Origin: Candidatus Methanomethylophilaceae archaeon
GTDB lineage: Archaea > Thermoplasmatota > Thermoplasmata > Methanomassiliicoccales > Methanomethylophilaceae
Direction: 5' to 3'
Length of the DNA: 9,628 bases
NCBI GenBank assembly: GCA_023230065.1
Contig: JALNYB010000049.1
Span: forward strand, 1-9,628
The translations under genes were made by a program, and so were the position numbers. Below, piece by piece: positions 6,249 through 9,628 of the stretch. The notes below the pieces were generated by a model, which did not search any database, was not told the DNA's origin, and was given only the letters and a program-made list of their open reading frames with translations. The stretch's first letter is position 1. Each line of letters opens with the position of its first letter.

Positions 6249-6722
6249 ATGAACCTAATCCCAAGCAAATTCTTCATTACCTCTGGTAAAGCAACAAGCA
6301 CAGTATCAGATCTGAATGCATTCGATCTCGCACTAAAAAATGCAGAAATCGCAGAACAAAATCTAGTAGCAGTATCATCCGTGATCCCAATAGGAGCAAA
6401 TAGAATTGATAAGCCTGAACTTGAAATGGGCGCAATCACCCATTGTGTACTCTCTCAGATGAGAGGAAAAGAGGGCGAAGTAATCGCAGCTGGTATTGCA
6501 TACACATTCAGAAAAGATGGAAAGGGAGGCTATGTAGCCGAAGGACATCTTCATGGCTCCGCACAATGCCTTAAATCCGAACTCAGATGTAAAATGGAAG
6601 AAATGTCCAGGATCAGAGATGTGGAATTCGGAGAAATACATTTCCTTACTGAAGAGTTACGGATCCCTATCGGAAATTACGGATGCTGCGTAGCATCATT
6701 GGTATTCACAGAATATCGGTGA
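6249..6722 (+). CDS. pdaD: Pyruvoyl-dependent arginine decarboxylase
   Basis: This enzyme converts L-arginine to agmatine, the archaeal entry to polyamines and the donor for agmatidine in tRNA-Ile2. The proenzyme is 157 residues, close to the M. jannaschii protein. It should self-cleave between S43 and S44 in NLVAVSSVIP, S44 becoming the pyruvoyl group of the alpha chain. The preceding N38 matches N47 of the M. jannaschii enzyme, and E98 in VAEGHLHG is the likely counterpart of its catalytic E109. The N-terminal FFITSGKATS and the C-terminal strands are typical. It starts 4 bp after the PAC2 stop and is followed by the zinc-ribbon gene after another 4 bp, so translation is probably coupled. 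The usual downstream gene (agmatinase) is not in the window. Confidence 0.95.
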   Translation: MNLIPSKFFITSGKATSTVSDLNAFDLALKNAEIAEQNLVAVSSVIPIGANRIDKPELEMGAITHCVLSQMRGKEGEVIAAGIAYTFRKDGKGGYVAEGHLHGSAQCLKSELRCKMEEMSRIRDVEFGEIHFLTEELRIPIGNYGCCVASLVFTEYR

Positions 6723-6726
6723 TTAC

Positions 6727-7155
6727 ATGTACGGGGTTGTTATCTGCAACACATGCAAGAGATATAGGATCGCTGACCTGTCATGTCTTACATCAGAATG
6801 CCCATTTTGCGGGGCAACTTCCGAACACAGACATATGCATATTCTTTTCGAAGACAAGGATCAGAACGTTGTAAGAGAGGCTCTAGGACAGATTTCAGGA
6901 TTCACTCCCGAAAAAAAAGACAAACATCGCATCATTGATGCCGATCCTCTGTCTACGCTTATTTACAAATATGAACACTGTAGCGACACCTACGAGAAAC
7001 TCAATGTCCTCGTGAATGGTCTTTCAGAAATATATGGAACATTCACCATCAAAGAGATAGAGCAGATAGATCCTAAAAATGCAAATAAAATGCTGAATAC
7101 CATGTTAGAACTCTGTTTGGTATCAGAATTCAAACTTGGTCAATATCGTGCATGA
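6727..7155 (+). CDS. Small archaeal zinc-ribbon protein (DUF5817/DUF1922-like) with C-terminal helical domain
   Basis: A 142-residue protein of unknown function. The N-terminus is a zinc ribbon: MYGVVICNTC (C7, C10) and CPFCG (C25, C28), two CxxC knuckles as in the archaeal DUF5817/DUF1922 families. A charged middle section follows, rich in Asp, Lys and Glu. The C-terminal 60 residues are helical and end in TIKEIEQIDPKNANKMLNTM and LCLVSEFKLGQYR, which reads like a small winged-helix unit. The arrangement suggests a nucleic-acid-binding or transcription/replication-associated factor, but no function is assigned. It is the last gene of the PAC2-pdaD operon, 4 bp after pdaD. Its TGA stop abuts the stop of the convergent membrane-protein gene with no base between. 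Confidence 0.75.
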   Translation: MYGVVICNTCKRYRIADLSCLTSECPFCGATSEHRHMHILFEDKDQNVVREALGQISGFTPEKKDKHRIIDADPLSTLIYKYEHCSDTYEKLNVLVNGLSEIYGTFTIKEIEQIDPKNANKMLNTMLELCLVSEFKLGQYRA

Positions 7156-7893
7156 TCACCTTGGAACATCCTTGCGCTTATTGCCTTCCATTTTCAGTAC
7201 ATCTCTAATTACCTCTGATAGTTTGATGTACATTACGTAATAGAAGTATGAAGCAGAAAAGACCAATCCGATGATTAGCCCTGCATAAAACAGAATACTG
7301 TTATCGCTGTTGAGATATGCCAGTGTCGTTACAACGAAGTACAGAACACATGCCATCATGGCCTGGAGTGCGAATTCCATGGGTCTAAGTCTTGCAATAC
7401 CTTCTCCTATGATAGTTCCCACAGCGGAGATAATTAAAATGTTTCCTAATCCGATTATAAATAACATTATATAATCTGTGATCTCAATGTTTCCGATATC
7501 CGAACCGGTTATTGCAGTTCCCAGATAGAATATCATACCGAATGCCATTGTACATCCGACGCCCAATCCCAATCCGTATCCGTAAAAAACCGAATCAGAT
7601 TTGCCGTGAAATCTTTTAAGATTCAGAACCGTAACGAGCACTAAGCATATTATGGCCGCAAAAAGGATCGCATAGATCATCGAGGTCCATATCCATGTAT
7701 AAACAGCAAACAAAAACGTCCCTGCTATAAGCCCGACAGTAAAGAGACCGAAAAAAGCTGGATCGCTAAAGAATGGCTGTTCAACTGCAGGATATGTGTA
7801 TTTCCTAAGCACGATGTACATAAGTGCCAGAGTGGGCGCGAACGCGACGATCGCAGCCATCATCATCAAGAGATCCATGAATTTGAGATGCAC
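7156..7893 (-). CDS. Seven-helix integral membrane protein of unknown function
   Basis: I do not recognise this family. The 245-residue protein has about seven hydrophobic helices, at residues about 8-29, 46-65, 68-91, 103-127, 138-161, 174-194 and 200-222. The last 23 residues form a basic soluble tail (VIRDVLKMEGNKRKDVPR). Loops contain YPAVEQPFF (34-42) and GEGIARLRPMEF (163-174), the only charged stretches near the membrane. The loop glutamates recall intramembrane peptidases such as PrsW or CPBP proteins, but their full motifs are missing, so this is not claimed. The start is the GTG at 7893, 9 bp after the stop of the PAPS-reductase-like gene, within AAAGGTG. An ATG at codon 6 (7878) could instead be the start, with AGGTG acting as its Shine-Dalgarno at a 12-base spacing. 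It is probably co-transcribed with the upstream gene. Confidence 0.72.
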   Translation of the reverse strand: MHLKFMDLLMMMAAIVAFAPTLALMYIVLRKYTYPAVEQPFFSDPAFFGLFTVGLIAGTFLFAVYTWIWTSMIYAILFAAIICLVLVTVLNLKRFHGKSDSVFYGYGLGLGVGCTMAFGMIFYLGTAITGSDIGNIEITDYIMLFIIGLGNILIISAVGTIIGEGIARLRPMEFALQAMMACVLYFVVTTLAYLNSDNSILFYAGLIIGLVFSASYFYYVMYIKLSEVIRDVLKMEGNKRKDVPR

Positions 7894-7902
7894 CTTTGAC
7901 TT

Positions 7903-9628
7903 TTAAGACTTACTCTTCTTGAAAAACTGATCGTTCCTACAACTCCGAGAATCTGACATATTCTGTCCTTTCGTTATTTTATCATAATAATGAATGACCA
8001 TGCATGACTTCTCGCACTTTCCGCACTTTGTGCATCTCTCTGGATCCACGCGTGCTCCATCCACTATCTTGATAGCATGAGTCGGACATCCTTTTGCACA
8101 TATCCCACATTTTGTACACAACTGAGCTCTTATCAATGCTTTTACCGATCTTTCAAAAAGATATTGTGCATCCTTCGCACTACCTGCGACTATTGAGACT
8201 TGGCCCCCGCCGAAAAGTTTCGCTCTTCCCATCGGCATCTTCAGAAGCACTATCTCGAATTCTGAGGAATACTTCACATCTCCGATTACTCTCATTGCAT
8301 CCTCAACGTAGGAGAAATCCCTATTTCTCGGTACAGTAACAATGGCTTCCATGGAATATCCACCAGCTGTGCAGGGTGATGCCCCTTTCAGCATATTCAT
8401 AGATAGATCGTTGCCTTTTGTAGGCTCCATCTTGAGATCTAGACCTTCTGCAAGAAGTTTCATCTTGGGTGGAAGGACTTTCCATCTCCAAAAACCCATA
8501 TCCACATATTCCTTTGGAAGTCCGCGGCCCTCTGCATATTGATGAAGGTGATCTTCCCATTTTACATACTTATCTGGATGGATCCTGCCTGTGTTCCTCC
8601 ATTCGGATGCAAGACATGAAGCGCATAGATAACATCCGATCCTCTCGAAATCCTGTTCATATAACGGATTATACTTCAATCCGCGCATCCAGATGTATGC
8701 CCATATTTCGGCAGCACACCATGTCCTTACCGGATTGAGGTTTATCTGGTTGGGAACGAACGGATTCTTTGATACAAGTCCAATATTCGAACGGGAAAAT
8801 GATTCCAATGCACGGTTACCTTCGATCGTGTATGTTCCCTTTGCGTAGTCGTTGGCGATCAACTCGGTTATAGGACCCAACTTGCATACCTTGCAGCACC
8901 ATCTGAAATCCTTAGCCGGAGGGCCGAATGTCCCTACATTATCCCAAAACGCATTGCCTGCCTCAGCAACATGCAGTTTGATATCATTATCCTGAGCGAA
9001 TTCCTTCACATACTGAAGTGTTTCAGGATATTCCAAACCTGTATCGATGAAAAGAAGATCCAGATGCTTAACGGCCCTGATAGCTATGCCATAAGCGGCT
9101 AGAGAATCCTTTCCTCCTGAAAATGACACGGTGACCGGCTCTTTCCTTCCCTGTAGGAACGTACGGATCTCACTGATCGCGATGTTTTCCAATGCAGAAA
9201 TGTGATCTTTATTAGCTTTAACGAATACTTTTCTATCGGATATCGGAGAGATACACATTTCAGCCTTGGCATTCAGATCGCGTATCTTTATTGCCTTTTC
9301 AGCAACCTTCATCGCAGAGCTGTCTACCAAAGCAACACCTGGACCTGCTTTCAGTGCCTTTTTGACGATTATCGGATCTCCTTCAGAAAATTCCCCGATC
9401 ACCTCGATGATGTTCTCTCCAGGAATGCTCTTACCTTTCAAATGTCCCGATATATTTCCGAATATCACGACATTCTTCGTCGCGATATCTCTTAGGAGAT
9501 CTGCTCCAGGCTGCCTCAATTCTATCTTCAGACTATTCTCTTTGATATCGAATCTGATAACACCTATGACCTCTCCATGGGCGATTATCTCATCGGTACG
9601 ATCCTCACCTGGGATCTTGTTGAAGAAT
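7903..9628 (-). CDS. PUA domain / PAPS-reductase-like PP-loop / 2x[4Fe-4S] ferredoxin fusion (partial, 5' end outside window)
   Basis: At least 574 residues are visible and the frame stays open to the right edge, so the N-terminus is missing. A TTG at 9519 is only an internal codon: the 36 codons before it (ending FDIKENSLKIEL) read as conserved protein continuing into the PUA region. Numbering from that TTG: a PUA-like RNA-binding domain is at about 15-85, with the strand pattern GEFSEGDPIIVKKALKAGPG. A PAPS-reductase/ATP-pyrophosphatase domain is at about 105-330, with the PP-loop SFSGGKDS (132-139). Cysteine sets RWCCKVCK (208, 209, 212) and CYLCASC (296, 299, 302) follow. The C-terminus holds two ferredoxin motifs (468-478 and 496-506). 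Archaeal proteins of this type are annotated as PAPS reductase family, but the PUA domain and iron-sulfur clusters argue for RNA or cofactor sulfuration rather than sulfate assimilation. That is inference. It ends in TAA, 9 bp before the membrane-protein gene. Confidence 0.88.
   Translation of the reverse strand, partial: FFNKIPGEDRTDEIIAHGEVIGVIRFDIKENSLKIELRQPGADLLRDIATKNVVIFGNISGHLKGKSIPGENIIEVIGEFSEGDPIIVKKALKAGPGVALVDSSAMKVAEKAIKIRDLNAKAEMCISPISDRKVFVKANKDHISALENIAISEIRTFLQGRKEPVTVSFSGGKDSLAAYGIAIRAVKHLDLLFIDTGLEYPETLQYVKEFAQDNDIKLHVAEAGNAFWDNVGTFGPPAKDFRWCCKVCKLGPITELIANDYAKGTYTIEGNRALESFSRSNIGLVSKNPFVPNQINLNPVRTWCAAEIWAYIWMRGLKYNPLYEQDFERIGCYLCASCLASEWRNTGRIHPDKYVKWEDHLHQYAEGRGLPKEYVDMGFWRWKVLPPKMKLLAEGLDLKMEPTKGNDLSMNMLKGASPCTAGGYSMEAIVTVPRNRDFSYVEDAMRVIGDVKYSSEFEIVLLKMPMGRAKLFGGGQVSIVAGSAKDAQYLFERSVKALIRAQLCTKCGICAKGCPTHAIKIVDGARVDPERCTKCGKCEKSCMVIHYYDKITKGQNMSDSRSCRNDQFFKKSKS

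Noticed and set aside
6011..6439. A 142-residue open frame on the minus strand across the PAC2/pdaD junction
   Set aside because: It is antisense to two well-supported genes, shows no motif, and has no promoter or ribosome site.
7156..7893. Calling the membrane protein a PrsW/CPBP intramembrane protease from GEGIARLRPME
   Set aside because: Only loop glutamates are shared; the EExxK/EExxR, FxxxE and HxxxD-type motifs are not present.
7893..9519. Reading the PAPS-reductase-like gene as sulfate-assimilation PAPS reductase (cysH)
   Set aside because: The extra cysteine sets, PUA-like region and ferredoxin domain differ from CysH, and no sulfate-activation genes are nearby, so the symbol was not used.
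1..9628. Search by eye for tRNA, rRNA, CRISPR repeats, insertion sequences or att sites
   Set aside because: Gaps between genes are at most about 77 bp and hold no cloverleaf, repeat array, transposase or terminal inverted repeats.

Overview
The window looks like a chromosomal segment of a methanogenic archaeon, most likely from the Methanomassiliicoccales/Thermoplasmata lineage. The evidence is the gene content: heterodisulfide reductase HdrC and HdrB, a pyruvoyl-dependent arginine decarboxylase, a PAC2-family proteasome chaperone, and a PUA/PAPS-reductase/ferredoxin fusion. Promoters are archaeal AT boxes with few Shine-Dalgarno sites, base composition is moderately AT-rich, and none of the eleven visible stop codons is TAG, as expected if TAG is reserved for pyrrolysine. 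The lineage call is inference. The archaeal and methanogen call is firm.

Layout. On the minus strand at the left edge is hdrC followed by the start of hdrB, which runs off the window. Both form one operon behind an AT box and a perfect 7-bp inverted repeat. Just upstream, on the same strand, is a LysR/ModE-like regulator. It is divergent from a tight plus-strand operon (1830-4216): a two-repeat DUF1538 membrane protein, a PII-like protein with a shortened T-loop, and an M52 hydrogenase-maturation-type protease. That operon overlaps by 35 bp, tail to tail, the minus-strand M16 zinc peptidase gene (4182-5456).

The M16 gene is divergent from a second tight plus-strand operon (5513-7155): a PAC2 protein ending in a proteasome-docking HbYX tail, pyruvoyl arginine decarboxylase, and a zinc-ribbon protein. 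The last stop codon of this operon abuts the stop codon of a minus-strand pair: an unrecognised seven-helix membrane protein (7156-7893) and, upstream of it, the PUA/PAPS-reductase-like/ferredoxin protein. The latter is open to the right window edge, so its true start lies outside.

How they fit together. HdrBC belongs to the core electron-transfer step of methanogenesis (CoM-S-S-CoB reduction). The DUF1538-PII-M52 operon reads as a candidate ligand-gated cation transporter linked to hydrogenase maturation and controlled by the neighbouring regulator. The PAC2 protein and the M16 peptidase concern protein turnover. The arginine decarboxylase supplies agmatine for polyamines and for tRNA-Ile2 agmatidine. 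The window is densely coding: the longest non-coding gaps are about 55-77 bp, and no RNA gene, mobile element or CRISPR array was seen.
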